Part shown: positions 19,348 through 29,196 of the stretch, piece by piece
Numbering within the stretch: the stretch's first letter is position 1
Layout: each line of letters starts with the position of its first letter
The notes under the pieces: model-generated
Seen by the model: only the letters and a program-made list of their open reading frames with translations
What the model was told of the DNA's origin: nothing
Database searches by the model: none
Source of the DNA: an uncultured Winogradskyella sp.
GTDB taxonomy: Bacteria; Bacteroidota; Bacteroidia; Flavobacteriales; Flavobacteriaceae
NCBI RefSeq assembly: GCF_947501905.1
Contig: NZ_CANMXL010000001.1
Location: forward strand, 124,001-188,000
DNA length: 64,000 nt
Direction: 5' to 3'
Program-made: the position numbers and the translations under genes

Positions 19348-20304
19348 ATGCCAAGCACACCATTTTTTTCGGTAGTAATTCCGCTTTATAATAAAGAGCT
19401 CTATATAGAAGAGACGCTTAAATCTGTACTCAATCAAACCTTTGATAATTTCGAAATCATCATTATTAATGACGGCTCAACAGATAAAAGTCTCGAAAAC
19501 GCAAAGCATGTTTTAAAATCTTCTTCAAACTATTTAATTCGCAGCCAAGAAAACAAAGGACTTTCAGCTTCAAGAAACGTAGGTATTTCTTTATCAAAAG
19601 GAAAAATTATTGCATTGTTAGACGCTGACGATATCTGGCATGAAAATTTTCTAGAATCAATTTACAGTCTTTATTCAACTTTTCCTGAAGCTTCGGTTTA
19701 TGGCACAGATTATCAAGAAAAGTATAGTGACACAAATATTCTTGAGACTAAAAAAAATCTAGACCATAATCTAAAAAACAACGCTTTTTTAATTGAAGAT
19801 TTCTTTTTAACAAATAAGTTTCAATCTATAGTGTGCCAAAGCAGCATTGCTTTTAAAAAAGAGATGCTATCCGGAATTTTATTTGATGAAACTATCGATT
19901 ATGCAGAAGATGTGGACTTTTACTTAAAATGTTTTATAAATAAAAAATTAGCATATAACTATACAGTTCTCACCACAATTTTGAGCAATATACCTAATCA
20001 GATAACTAGACAAGGAATTAAAAACAAAACCATTCCAAATTTAGACATGCATGAGAGTAATAACCCAAACAATCGTTCTTTAAAAGAGTATTTAGACTCT
20101 AAAAGATATGCTTATGCGATTGAATACAAGTTGGCTAAAGACAGATTGAACTTCGACCATCTTATCAAGTCTATAGATTTTGGAAACCTTAATTTGAAAC
20201 AAAAAGTATTATTAAAAAGCCCTTTATTCTTTTTGAAATTTTTAAAAAGTATTAAAAAAATATTCTTGAAGTATAATGTTAGAATTACCTCATTTAGCAA
20301 TTAG
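19348..20304 (+). CDS. Family 2 glycosyltransferase
   Basis: 318 residues. The classical GT2 motifs are present: FFSVVIPLYNKELYIEETLKSVLNQTF, IIINDGSTDKS, GLSASRNVGIS and IALLDADDIWHE (DxD). It follows the preceding GT2 by 2 bp and its end overlaps the convergent GT4 gene by 4 bp. It probably adds one sugar to a surface polysaccharide or lipid-linked glycan. Confidence 0.87.
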   Translation: MPSTPFFSVVIPLYNKELYIEETLKSVLNQTFDNFEIIIINDGSTDKSLENAKHVLKSSSNYLIRSQENKGLSASRNVGISLSKGKIIALLDADDIWHENFLESIYSLYSTFPEASVYGTDYQEKYSDTNILETKKNLDHNLKNNAFLIEDFFLTNKFQSIVCQSSIAFKKEMLSGILFDETIDYAEDVDFYLKCFINKKLAYNYTVLTTILSNIPNQITRQGIKNKTIPNLDMHESNNPNNRSLKEYLDSKRYAYAIEYKLAKDRLNFDHLIKSIDFGNLNLKQKVLLKSPLFFLKFLKSIKKIFLKYNVRITSFSN

Positions 20305-21398
20305 AATCTACTTTCCATAAGTTCAGTAATATATTTATCCCATTTTACAGACGTTTGATTCATAGAGAAAGATTGTATACTATCTAAAGCATTAGCTTTA
20401 CAAATTTCATATAAAGTATTGTCAGTATACATTTCATTTATAGCGTTAGTTAGTGCTTCGAAGTTTTGATTTTCTACTAACAACCCGTTTTTTCTATCTA
20501 TGATTATTTCATTAGGTCCAGACTTGCAGTCAAAAGAGATTATAGGTGTTTCGCAAGCCAAAGACTCTATCAAAACTCTAGGAAAACCCTCACCTAAACT
20601 AGACATAATCAAAAATTTTGCACCTGCTAAATAAGGAAAAGGATTATTTTGAAAAGGTAATAAATGTACTTTATCTTGGAGATTCAATCTTTTAATTTTT
20701 GTCAATAATGCTTTTCTCTCTGGACCACTACCAACTATGTACAGTTTAATATTTTGTAATGGTAATACAGAAATTTTATAAGCTTCTAAAAGTTTGTCAA
20801 ATTGCTTAATAACATTTAGTCTTCCAAGAGCAATTACATAATCATCAGTAATTGTATTCTCTTGTTGTGCTTTATTCTTGATATAACTTATGTCTACAGG
20901 ACTGTAAATTGAACTAACGTTAGAGAAAGAGAACTTTTTTTCTATTTCTTTTTGAATAGTTTTAGAGACTGTGTTAATTGATAAATACCCTTTGTATAAA
21001 TACTTTGAGAGCAATATTGGATTTGGAAAGTACCATTTTAGATTAAAATGCCTAACCATATTTATCATGTTAGTTCTGAATACTATTTTATTTAAAATCA
21101 ACTCTCTAAGAGGAAAGTTTTTCATTCTAAAATCTAAAACAATATCAAATTGGTGCTCCTTAATTTCTCTATATAATTGCTTATATCTGTAATATTTGTT
21201 TAATGATGATGTAGATCCATTTTTATATGCACCCAAGTTTATGAGTTCGCCTTTATATGGATAAGCTATATCATCAAAAAGAGTGATTAAGGCAACATTA
21301 TGTCCTAATTCTGATAATATTATAGATAATAAACCTGCAGAACGTTCAGCTCCACCTCCATTTAACCTCTCAATCAGTATACAAATTTTGTATGTCAT
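20301..21398 (-). CDS. Family 4 glycosyltransferase
   Basis: 365 residues. The GT-B fold is indicated by the N-terminal ERLNGGGAERSAGLLS loop and the C-terminal nucleotide-sugar site: YVIALGRLNVIKQF, YIVGSGPERKAL, and MSSLGEGFPRVLIESLACETPII (the E-x7-E motif). It resembles GalNAc/Gal transferases of the PglH type. Its ATG overlaps the TGA of the transferase gene upstream (ATGA), so the two are translationally coupled. Confidence 0.87.
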   Translation of the reverse strand: MTYKICILIERLNGGGAERSAGLLSIILSELGHNVALITLFDDIAYPYKGELINLGAYKNGSTSSLNKYYRYKQLYREIKEHQFDIVLDFRMKNFPLRELILNKIVFRTNMINMVRHFNLKWYFPNPILLSKYLYKGYLSINTVSKTIQKEIEKKFSFSNVSSIYSPVDISYIKNKAQQENTITDDYVIALGRLNVIKQFDKLLEAYKISVLPLQNIKLYIVGSGPERKALLTKIKRLNLQDKVHLLPFQNNPFPYLAGAKFLIMSSLGEGFPRVLIESLACETPIISFDCKSGPNEIIIDRKNGLLVENQNFEALTNAINEMYTDNTLYEICKANALDSIQSFSMNQTSVKWDKYITELMESRF

Positions 21399-22969
21399 TT
21401 GTTTTCTATTGACTTAAACTCATCAAAATCTATATTTTCTTGAATTATGCGTTTACGGGCTTTAAAATTATCACTAAATATACTTCTACTCTTGCTAAGA
21501 GAGTCACTTTCAATTCCTATTAAATGCGCAAAACTATGAGGAAAATCATCTAACATATATGGGCGTGATTCATCAACAACAAAACCTTCAGGTCTCTCAA
21601 ATGTAGGTGACATATACACAAAAAACGGAACCTCATACATCGAAGATGTTGGTTTGTCTTCAAAATGTCCAAAATAGTTTGCAACATCATATACTTCTTC
21701 TCCATGATCAGAAAAATATAATACTGCACTTTTTTGATTTATATTTTTTACAGAGTCAATTATCTCACTAAGAATAAAGTCAGTGTATAAAATTGAATTG
21801 TCATAAGTATCTATAATCTCATCTTTTTTATTCTCTTCTGCAGAAGAAAATTTGATAAAACTATCAGGATACCTCTTATTGTAGGCATAATGGCTTCCTA
21901 CTAAATGAACAAAGATTACTTTTTTCCCTTTTTCAGAGAGTTTATTCTTGATTTTTGGTAATAAAACCTCGTCATGTAATGTGTTTTTTCGAAAATCATT
22001 ATAATTTAAAAACAGTGTTTCATCCGAAGAAGAAGCTAACCTAGACACCAAATTATCATGAACACCAACTGCTCTATGGTTTGACAGCCAAACAACTCTA
22101 AAACCAGCACTTTTAACGTAATTTATTAATGTATTTGCAGCATTAGGGGTTTCGTAATTTGACAGGGTAAAAATATCTTTAATAGAACCCGTTGTATAGG
22201 CATGAGAACTAATTACGTTATTATAAACAACTAATGAATCTGATAATGCTTTTAAGTTTGGATTTGTATTACGACTATAGCCATAAATCTCCATATGCTT
22301 TCTACTCGCTGATTCTCCGATAACAACAACTACAACATCATTATCTGTAACTAGTTCTGTTTTGAGATTATTTTTGGAATTTATTGAAGCATTTATAGAC
22401 TCTATCTGCTCATTATATTGCACATAAGACTTTATAGTGATGTATGACAAATTATAAACTATAAGACCACTAAATTTTAATATTGCTAATATTATAATAA
22501 TGGCTATAAAATTTGGTCTTAATTTTTTTGATATGCTATTTACTTTCTTGAAAATTTTCCCTTTAAAGAATGGAAATAAGGGCACAAAAAACAGAAGCAA
22601 CCAGAATAAATTTTTATTGTAATAGACAATACTAAACTCCCTTACTTCATTATAGTTAGTATTTAATATGACATATATATATGAAGCGTTAAATCTTGTT
22701 TGAAACAACAAATACAAACCCGTTTCAATTATCAACATCAAATAAAATGCACCTATAATAAAATTAGCTAATGTTTTTCCATATTTAAAATATGAAAGCA
22801 GGTTAACCATTATTAAAACAACAACTGCAAATAAGATATTTTCGGCTAAGTTTAAGAATGTAGAGAATTCTATCTCATGTATTATTATCTCTAGCATAAG
22901 TGATAATAATACTGGGTAGAGTAATATCGCAACACTTGGTTTTAAATAAATATTAAAATATTCTCTCAC
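21395..22969 (-). CDS. Phosphoethanolamine transferase-like membrane sulfatase-fold protein
   Basis: 524 residues with a GTG start. Five membrane helices fill residues 10-185 and a periplasmic alkaline-phosphatase-fold domain follows: VVVVIGESASRKHMEIYGYSRNTNPN, HLVGSHYAYNKRYP, YDNSILYTDFIL, and LYFSDHGEEVYD. This matches EptA/CptA-type enzymes that transfer phosphoethanolamine to lipid A or sugars. The nucleophile motif reads GES-A where EptA has GET-A. It sits between the GT4 and flippase genes, which suggests decoration of the local glycan. Confidence 0.82.
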   Translation of the reverse strand: MREYFNIYLKPSVAILLYPVLLSLMLEIIIHEIEFSTFLNLAENILFAVVVLIMVNLLSYFKYGKTLANFIIGAFYLMLIIETGLYLLFQTRFNASYIYVILNTNYNEVREFSIVYYNKNLFWLLLFFVPLFPFFKGKIFKKVNSISKKLRPNFIAIIIILAILKFSGLIVYNLSYITIKSYVQYNEQIESINASINSKNNLKTELVTDNDVVVVVIGESASRKHMEIYGYSRNTNPNLKALSDSLVVYNNVISSHAYTTGSIKDIFTLSNYETPNAANTLINYVKSAGFRVVWLSNHRAVGVHDNLVSRLASSSDETLFLNYNDFRKNTLHDEVLLPKIKNKLSEKGKKVIFVHLVGSHYAYNKRYPDSFIKFSSAEENKKDEIIDTYDNSILYTDFILSEIIDSVKNINQKSAVLYFSDHGEEVYDVANYFGHFEDKPTSSMYEVPFFVYMSPTFERPEGFVVDESRPYMLDDFPHSFAHLIGIESDSLSKSRSIFSDNFKARKRIIQENIDFDEFKSIENK

Positions 22970-22970
22970 A

Positions 22971-24257
22971 CTAATTTATTTTGTTTCTCTTGTAATAATT
23001 GTAAATAAAAATAATGACTATTGGCAAATAAACCATATAACTAAAAGCATAAGCCTTTACAACACCAACTAAGCCATATATATCAATAAAAAAGTAGCTC
23101 AAACAAAAATACAACAGACTCAAAAGACCATTAGAAAACAAATATGCTTTAAAAAGAAGTTTAGCATGAAATTGTTTTACTAGAACAATAGCTATAACAT
23201 TAATAAAATCTCCAATAAGTCTCCAAAAAAACAATTCTGAAGTTGGAATAAACTCTTCACTTAAAAGAATATTTAATAACAAATAGCGCAGAAAATAAAT
23301 AAGTGCAAATACAATTATTAATACAGGTATTATTAATACATAAAAACTTTTTATTTCTTTTTTAAAAACTTCAAAGCTATTTGTTTTTGATAATCGAGGT
23401 AATAGATAAAAAGAGGTTAAGCTAATGAAAAACATTAGATAAAATGAAGATATCCTATTCATAGCTTCCCAATAGCCGGCTTCTTCTACACTCAAACTCT
23501 CTATAATAAGATTTCGTATTAATAAAAAGGTTATTGACACTATGACTGTAGAATATGCAGCCATTAAAAAATAAATGCTAATATTTTTAAGTGCTTTAAT
23601 TGAAAATAATTCAAACTTAAAAGCATAAAAAAGTATAAGTCGTTTTTCGCCTAGTGCAAAAAAATTAATGATAAAAACTATTATCGGTCCAAGAATAATG
23701 CCTACTAAAGCACCTTGCAAACCAAATTTGATGGCAAAAATTATGGTAACAAGCATATTACCTATACTCAAAATAGAATTTACAATAACTAATTTTTTAT
23801 AGCACTCCAATCCATTAAGTACATATATTACAAGTAAATTATAGGAGAAAAAAGGTAAGCCTATTGCTAAAGTTTTAATGACATATGCATATGCTTCAGA
23901 TTTAAACAAAACAGCACTCCAAGCTGAAGAAAATACCCAAAGAATTATACCAATTAAAAAAGCCAACCCAAGGCTTAGTTGAAATATAGTGGCAACAGTC
24001 TTTTTTTGCTTAAGTTCATTGTCTCTATATTCAGACACATAACGAATTGTAGCATTATGATAACCTTCTGCAGTAAAGCTTGAAGCCGTTTGTGTAAAGC
24101 TTCTAAGATTACCAAGAAGAGCTAGCCCGCTTGGTCCAAGAAATAATGCAATTATTTTTGAAGTGACTATACCAGAAATAGCTCTTACAAGTACTATTAT
24201 GGCATTATAATAAGAAGCCTTTATAAGAAGATTGGAATTAAAAATCCTAAATTTCAT
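22971..24257 (-). CDS. Wzx-type O-antigen/oligosaccharide flippase (copy 2)
   Basis: 428 residues with 10-12 predicted membrane helices. The N-terminus (IVTSKIIALFLGPSGLALLGNLRSF) and the GYWEAMNRISSFYLMFF region are shared with the neighbouring flippase, showing tandem paralogues. Such MOP-superfamily proteins move undecaprenyl-linked oligosaccharides across the inner membrane. It is 1 bp from the transferase gene downstream. Confidence 0.85.
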   Translation of the reverse strand: MKFRIFNSNLLIKASYYNAIIVLVRAISGIVTSKIIALFLGPSGLALLGNLRSFTQTASSFTAEGYHNATIRYVSEYRDNELKQKKTVATIFQLSLGLAFLIGIILWVFSSAWSAVLFKSEAYAYVIKTLAIGLPFFSYNLLVIYVLNGLECYKKLVIVNSILSIGNMLVTIIFAIKFGLQGALVGIILGPIIVFIINFFALGEKRLILFYAFKFELFSIKALKNISIYFLMAAYSTVIVSITFLLIRNLIIESLSVEEAGYWEAMNRISSFYLMFFISLTSFYLLPRLSKTNSFEVFKKEIKSFYVLIIPVLIIVFALIYFLRYLLLNILLSEEFIPTSELFFWRLIGDFINVIAIVLVKQFHAKLLFKAYLFSNGLLSLLYFCLSYFFIDIYGLVGVVKAYAFSYMVYLPIVIIFIYNYYKRNKIN

Positions 24258-24320
24258 TTACAAATTTCTAATAATTATTAAGGTACAATATTATCAATCA
24301 TTAAAAACTTAATAGCTAAT

Positions 24321-25619
24321 TTATACTGTATCATCTTGTATAATACCAAAAAGCGAACTACTAAATATTAAAATCACTATTCCAAAGTGTAAAAGATGCG
24401 TAAAGAAATGTCCCATTACCGCTCCTTCTAAGCCAAAAACATCAATTAGATAAACACTTGAAAAGTAAAGCGTAACAAAAAGGAATATCTCTAATATGAT
24501 AAAGTGACTAAACATCTTTTTTGCTAAAAACTGGTAGGCAATAACCATAGCCAAAACTCTTATAAAATCACCTAAAATTTGCCATAAAAACAAATCTCCA
24601 GTTGGTAAGAATTCATCAGAAAAAATTAAAGTTACTACAAGCTTTCTAGTAAAATACATGACTATTAAAAGACCTGCAAAATAAGGCATCAAGTTTTTGT
24701 AAAAGCTAATGACTTCTTTTCTAAAGTCTTTTTTCGTATTAATTTTTGTTAATTTTGGGACTAAATATAATGCTATCAAAGAGTTTACAAACATAAGATA
24801 GTAATCAGAAATCCTATTCATGGCTTCCCAATAACCAGCTTCTTTTAGCCCTATTTCTCCTATAATATAATTACGGATTAAAATCATAACAATTGGCAAT
24901 GCCACTGCACTAGATAGCGCCATTACAGAATAAGGACTAAGTTTAGAAAGTATTTTAGAAGACACATTCGTGATCTTTATAAAAGGAACCAAACTGGTTC
25001 TAAACAAGATACCAACCAAAGTAATTAAGAAGACCAATCCTGGTGTTATAGCAATAGCTACTAAAGCACCATCTATTCGATCTTGCCAGATTAACAATAA
25101 AGTTATCAGAAGCCCTGCTACCTGTCCTATAATGTTTATAATCAGTAAAAACTTATACTTAGAATAGCCATTCATTATAGCAAAGCAAAACGCATTTAAG
25201 GTATAAAATGGTAATACTATAGCTAGTATCTCAATGACGTAAACATAATCAGAAGAACCAAAAAGAAATGCATTGATATACTCCGCAAAATAATAACAAC
25301 CAAACGCAGATAGCATTGTGCTTAAAAATCCTATATAGAAGGACGTCGAAAGCACTTCACTTAGCTTTTCACTTTTCTCTTTAAACTCAGCTATATATTT
25401 GACAACTCCTTTATAAAACCCTAATGCTGAGAAAGACTGAATAGCTTTTAAAAAACTTGAAATATTACCTACTAATGCTAAGCCTTCAGCTCCAATAAAA
25501 ATGGCTATAAACTTTGAAGTAAATAAACCTGCAATAATTCTAATTCCTAATGTAAATGAATTGAGATTGGCTACGTTAAATAAAACGTTAGTGTTGATGT
25601 ACTTATTAAATTTCTTCAA
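24321..25619 (-). CDS. Wzx-type O-antigen/oligosaccharide flippase (copy 1)
   Basis: 432 residues with 12 predicted helices. The start is TTG at 25617-25619, with an in-frame TAG directly upstream. Shared segments with copy 2 include LFTSKFIAIFIGAEGLALVGN and GYWEAMNRISDYYLMFV. It is the first gene of the minus-strand glycan run, 63 bp upstream of copy 2. Flippase role is by family; which oligosaccharide each copy moves is unknown. Confidence 0.85.
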   Translation of the reverse strand: MKKFNKYINTNVLFNVANLNSFTLGIRIIAGLFTSKFIAIFIGAEGLALVGNISSFLKAIQSFSALGFYKGVVKYIAEFKEKSEKLSEVLSTSFYIGFLSTMLSAFGCYYFAEYINAFLFGSSDYVYVIEILAIVLPFYTLNAFCFAIMNGYSKYKFLLIINIIGQVAGLLITLLLIWQDRIDGALVAIAITPGLVFLITLVGILFRTSLVPFIKITNVSSKILSKLSPYSVMALSSAVALPIVMILIRNYIIGEIGLKEAGYWEAMNRISDYYLMFVNSLIALYLVPKLTKINTKKDFRKEVISFYKNLMPYFAGLLIVMYFTRKLVVTLIFSDEFLPTGDLFLWQILGDFIRVLAMVIAYQFLAKKMFSHFIILEIFLFVTLYFSSVYLIDVFGLEGAVMGHFFTHLLHFGIVILIFSSSLFGIIQDDTV

Positions 25620-25704
25620 CTAAGAGTTAACTTATAGTGGTTTAATAGCAAATCTAATTGTTTAAGGCTTTAACTTCAAACTTAACTCGATAAAATTTAA
25701 CAAG

Positions 25705-25947
25705 TTACTGTTTAGTAGACTTTATTAAATAAAAGACATTAACAGCTAAAATTGCTGCATTAGCTATTATAATTGGTAAACCTATACGAAGTGTTGGCAT
25801 TAAAAATCCGTAAAGAATAAAAAGTATACAACCTGACATATTAACTAACCTCAGCTTTTTTACATCTTTCATTGTAAAAGACAGGAGTACCATAAATGAT
25901 GCTAAGTAGCCTATATACTCCGTTCCGGTTATTCCAAATAATTCCAT
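25705..25947 (-). CDS. Small YgjV-like membrane protein
   Basis: 80 residues with three hydrophobic segments (8-27, 37-53, 54-73). The pattern EYIGYLASFMVLLSFTMKDVKKLRLVN followed by GCILFILYGFLMPT resembles the inner-membrane YgjV/Imp family. Its function is unknown. It lies just downstream of typA, after that gene's terminator, in the same direction. Confidence 0.6.
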   Translation of the reverse strand: MELFGITGTEYIGYLASFMVLLSFTMKDVKKLRLVNMSGCILFILYGFLMPTLRIGLPIIIANAAILAVNVFYLIKSTKQ

Positions 25948-25966
25948 TAAAAATTTAGTTTACATT

Positions 25967-26000
25967 AAAAAGAGAAACACTTTTCAATATTTCTCTTTTT
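25967..26000 (-). terminator. Intrinsic terminator of typA
   Basis: AAAAAGAGAAA (25967-25977) and TTTCTCTTTTT (25990-26000) form an 11-bp stem with a 12-nt loop. On the minus strand it ends in a U-run. It is 26 bp past the typA stop. Confidence 0.7.
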
Positions 26001-26025
26001 CAAAATTTATAATTTTAGAAATCGT

Positions 26026-27825
26026 CTAGTGTATCTTGTTACGCTTACGATCTACATCTTTTAAGAATATCTTACGAAGTCTTAAGTGGCTTGGTGTAAC
26101 CTCAACATACTCATCTTTCTGGATATATTCTAAAGCTTCTTCTAAAGAAAACTTAATTGCAGGTACAATCTTAGCCTTATCATCTGCTCCAGAAGAACGC
26201 ACATTACTCAATTTCTTAGTTTTTGTGACATTAACCGTCATATCATCACCTCGAGAATTCTCTCCAATAACTTGACCTTCATAGATATCTTCTCCTGGAT
26301 CTACAAAAAACTTACCTCTGTCTTGTAATTTATCAATAGAATATGGAATCGCTTGTCCGTTTTCCATAGATACTAAACTTCCGTTTTGTCTTTCTGGAAT
26401 CCCTCCTTTTAATGGCTGATACTCTTTAAAACGGTGGGCCATAATAGCTTCACCTGCAGTAGCTGTTAACAATTGATTACGCAAACCAATAATACCACGA
26501 GATGGTACGATGAACTCGCAAACCATACGGTCTCCTTTAGCTTCCATACTTGTCATTTCACCTTTACGCATTGTTACCATCTCAATAGCCTTACCAGATA
26601 CATGTTCTGGTAAATCAATAGTCATTTCTTCAAAAGGCTCACATTTAACTCCATCAATTTCCTTGATGATTACTTGTGGCTGACCAATTTGAAGTTCATA
26701 GCCTTCACGACGCATCGTCTCAATTAATACTGACAAGTGCAATACACCACGACCAAACACCATAAATTTATCTGCACTATCAGTTTCTTCAACACGTAAT
26801 GCTAAATTTTTCTCAAGCTCTTTTGTTAAACGGTCTTTGATATGACGAGACGTTACAAACTTTCCGTCTTTTCCAAAGAAAGGTGAATCGTTAATTGTAA
26901 ACAACATACTCATCGTAGGTTCATCAATAGCTATTGTTTTAAGTCCTTCTGGGTTTTCAAAATCAGCTACTGTATCACCAATTTCGAAACCTTCCAATCC
27001 AACAATAGCACAAATATCTCCTGCAACTACCTCATCTACTTTTTTACGCCCAAGTCCTTCAAACGTATGTAGTTCTTTAATCTTATTCTTTACAATAGAG
27101 CCATCTCTCTTCACTAAAGAAATTTGCTGATTCACTTTTAAGTTTCCTCTTGTCAATCTTCCTATAGCAATTCGTCCTGTAAAAGAAGAAAAGTCTAAAG
27201 ATGTAATTAACATTTGTGTACTACCTTCTTCAATTTTTGGCTCAGGAATATGCTCAATAACCATATCTAACAATGGCTCAATATTTTCAGTTTCGTTCTG
27301 CCAATCATCACTCATCCAGTTGTTCTTTGCAGAACCATACACTGTAGGAAAATCTAATTGCCATTCTTCTGCACCAAGCTCGAACATTAAATCAAACACT
27401 TTCTCGTGTACTTCATCTGGTGTGCAATTTTCTTTATCTACTTTGTTTACCACTACACAAGGCTTCAACCCTAAATCAATTGCTTTTTGTAATACAAAAC
27501 GTGTTTGTGGCATTGGCCCTTCAAAAGCATCTACTAAAAGCAACACGCCATCAGCCATGTTTAATACACGTTCTACCTCTCCACCAAAATCGGCGTGACC
27601 AGGTGTATCAATGATATTAATCTTAGTGTCTTTATAAATTACTGAAACGTTTTTAGAGGTAATTGTAATTCCTCTTTCACGTTCTAAGTCGTTATTATCT
27701 AAAATTAAATCGCCTGTATTTTCGTTTTCACGAAATAACTGGCAGTGATACATAATCTTATCTACCAAGGTTGTTTTACCGTGGTCAACGTGCGCAATAA
27801 TTGCAATATTTTTAATAGTCGCCAT
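26026..27825 (-). CDS. typA: Translational GTPase TypA/BipA
   Basis: 599 residues, the usual length. G1 AHVDHGKTTL, a switch II DTPGHADFGGEVERVL and the NKVDK nucleotide motif are present, followed by EF-G-like domains and the TypA-specific C-terminus (ATAGEAIMAHRFKEYQPLKG, SHLRLRKIFL). It binds the ribosome and assists assembly and translation under stress or cold. It is monocistronic, with a -7 box at 27849-27856 and a terminator at 25967. Confidence 0.95.
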   Translation of the reverse strand: MATIKNIAIIAHVDHGKTTLVDKIMYHCQLFRENENTGDLILDNNDLERERGITITSKNVSVIYKDTKINIIDTPGHADFGGEVERVLNMADGVLLLVDAFEGPMPQTRFVLQKAIDLGLKPCVVVNKVDKENCTPDEVHEKVFDLMFELGAEEWQLDFPTVYGSAKNNWMSDDWQNETENIEPLLDMVIEHIPEPKIEEGSTQMLITSLDFSSFTGRIAIGRLTRGNLKVNQQISLVKRDGSIVKNKIKELHTFEGLGRKKVDEVVAGDICAIVGLEGFEIGDTVADFENPEGLKTIAIDEPTMSMLFTINDSPFFGKDGKFVTSRHIKDRLTKELEKNLALRVEETDSADKFMVFGRGVLHLSVLIETMRREGYELQIGQPQVIIKEIDGVKCEPFEEMTIDLPEHVSGKAIEMVTMRKGEMTSMEAKGDRMVCEFIVPSRGIIGLRNQLLTATAGEAIMAHRFKEYQPLKGGIPERQNGSLVSMENGQAIPYSIDKLQDRGKFFVDPGEDIYEGQVIGENSRGDDMTVNVTKTKKLSNVRSSGADDKAKIVPAIKFSLEEALEYIQKDEYVEVTPSHLRLRKIFLKDVDRKRNKIH

Positions 27826-27848
27826 AATAGGTGCTGATTTTAAGCGTG

Positions 27849-27856
27849 CAAAGATA
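27849..27856 (-). promoter_or_regulatory. Bacteroidota -7 box of typA
   Basis: It reads TATCTTTG on the minus strand (TAnnTTTG) and would start transcription about 18 nt before the ATG at 27825. The nearest TTTG upstream is about 27 nt away, longer than the usual spacing. Confidence 0.4.
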
Positions 27857-27964
27857 CGCTTTATTATTGGATATATCCGTCAGCAAATTGTTACGCTGTT
27901 TCTTTTCTATTTTTATGAAGTAAAACAGCTCGTTATTGGTATCTTATTAACCCAAAACTTATGG

Positions 27965-27972
27965 TATATTTG
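27965..27972 (+). promoter_or_regulatory. Bacteroidota -7 box of kdsA
   Basis: It reads TATATTTG, a full match to TAnnTTTG, 29 bp before the kdsA ATG. The TTG at 27936-27938 is 26 nt upstream, longer than ideal. Confidence 0.5.
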
Positions 27973-28001
27973 CAGCGTATACTTAAAAACGTTTCCAAAG
28001 A

Positions 28002-28820
28002 ATGGCACTTCAAAATATCCCTAATATTAAACATGTAGATTCTAATAATTTCTTTTTGCTTTGCGGACCTTGTGCTATTGAAGGTGAAGATATGGCATTA
28101 CGTATTGCGGAAAAAGTAATTTCAATTACTGATAAACTTGAAATTCCATACATATTTAAAGGCAGTTTTAAAAAGGCGAATAGAAGTCGTATTGACAGTT
28201 TTACAGGTATTGGAAACGAAAAAGCACTTAAAATATTAAGAAAAGTCTCTGAAACTTTTAATGTGCCAACAGTAACTGATATACATGAGGCATCAGATGC
28301 CGCTATGGCTGCAGAGTATGTAGATGTATTACAAATACCTGCGTTCCTAGTAAGGCAAACAGATTTAGTGGTTGCAGCAGCAGAAACAGGCAAAGTGGTA
28401 AATCTTAAAAAAGGACAATTTATGAGTCCTGAAGCTATGAAGCATGCAGTACAAAAGGTTAAAGATGCAGGCAATGAAAATGCATGGATTACGGACCGCG
28501 GGACCATGTTTGGTTATCAAGATATGATTGTAGATTTTAGAGGCATACCAACTATGCGTGAATACGCGCCAACGGTTTTAGACGTTACGCATTCACTCCA
28601 ACAGCCTAACCAAAGTATTGGTGTTACTGGTGGCCGACCAGATATGATTGAGACTATTGCTCGCGCTGGTGTTGTTAATAATGTAGATGGATTATTTATT
28701 GAAACTCATTTTGACCCTGCAAATGCCAAAAGTGATGGTGCTAATATGCTACACCTTGATAATCTTGAAGGCTTATTGACAAACTTAACGGCAATAAGAA
28801 AACTTGTTACTTCTTTTTAG
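28002..28820 (+). CDS. kdsA: 3-deoxy-8-phosphooctulonate (KDO 8-P) synthase
   Basis: 272 residues. The family motifs are LLCGPCAIEGEDMALRIAEK, FKGSFKKANRSRIDSFTG, ITDRGTMFGYQDMIVDFRG, VTHSLQQPN and VDGLFIETHFDPANAKSDGANML. The enzyme joins PEP and arabinose 5-phosphate in the cytoplasm to make KDO 8-P for the lipopolysaccharide core. Its end overlaps the convergent DUF1801 gene by 14 bp. It does not share a transcript with the glycan genes at 18-25 kb. Confidence 0.95.
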   Translation: MALQNIPNIKHVDSNNFFLLCGPCAIEGEDMALRIAEKVISITDKLEIPYIFKGSFKKANRSRIDSFTGIGNEKALKILRKVSETFNVPTVTDIHEASDAAMAAEYVDVLQIPAFLVRQTDLVVAAAETGKVVNLKKGQFMSPEAMKHAVQKVKDAGNENAWITDRGTMFGYQDMIVDFRGIPTMREYAPTVLDVTHSLQQPNQSIGVTGGRPDMIETIARAGVVNNVDGLFIETHFDPANAKSDGANMLHLDNLEGLLTNLTAIRKLVTSF

Positions 28821-29193
28821 TTCTTGATTTTCTTATGGCTATATAAGGACTTGTATTGATTCTTAACTGTTCTTGTAGCACGTACACTATTACATCATCA
28901 TTAATATCTTCAACAGATTTGTATCGAAGAGATGCCACTGATTTTCGATTAGAGATAACAAAGTGTTCTTGATATTTGCCTATTTGTTCACGGTGCCAAA
29001 AGGCAAAATCCACATAATCTTTAGATTGATTTAAATAACAAATAGGTATTCCATTTGTATAAAAAACAGGAATACGCCATTTGTAAAGCATTTCTACACC
29101 TGGCACAACAGCTTCAATTATAGTTTGCAATTGCAATAAAATAGACTTGAAGGGTTCTTGCTGCTTGAGTATATAGTTCTCTGCAGGATTCAA
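28807..29193 (-). CDS. DUF1801 domain protein
   Basis: 128 residues with a TTG start: the conserved N-terminus (NPAENYILKQQEPFKSILLQLQ) begins at the TTG, which directly follows the TAG of the gene upstream. The YdhG-like/DUF1801 fold is shown by PGVEMLYKWRIPVFYTNGIPICYLN and DYVDFAFWHREQIG. The function is not established. It is probably co-transcribed with the membrane-protein gene 3 bp upstream. Confidence 0.82.
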   Translation of the reverse strand: MNPAENYILKQQEPFKSILLQLQTIIEAVVPGVEMLYKWRIPVFYTNGIPICYLNQSKDYVDFAFWHREQIGKYQEHFVISNRKSVASLRYKSVEDINDDVIVYVLQEQLRINTSPYIAIRKSRTKKK

Positions 29194-29196
29194 TAT

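Noticed and set aside
28010..28507. 165-codon minus-strand frame inside kdsA
   Set aside because: It is a shadow of the kdsA coding frame with no recognisable domain.
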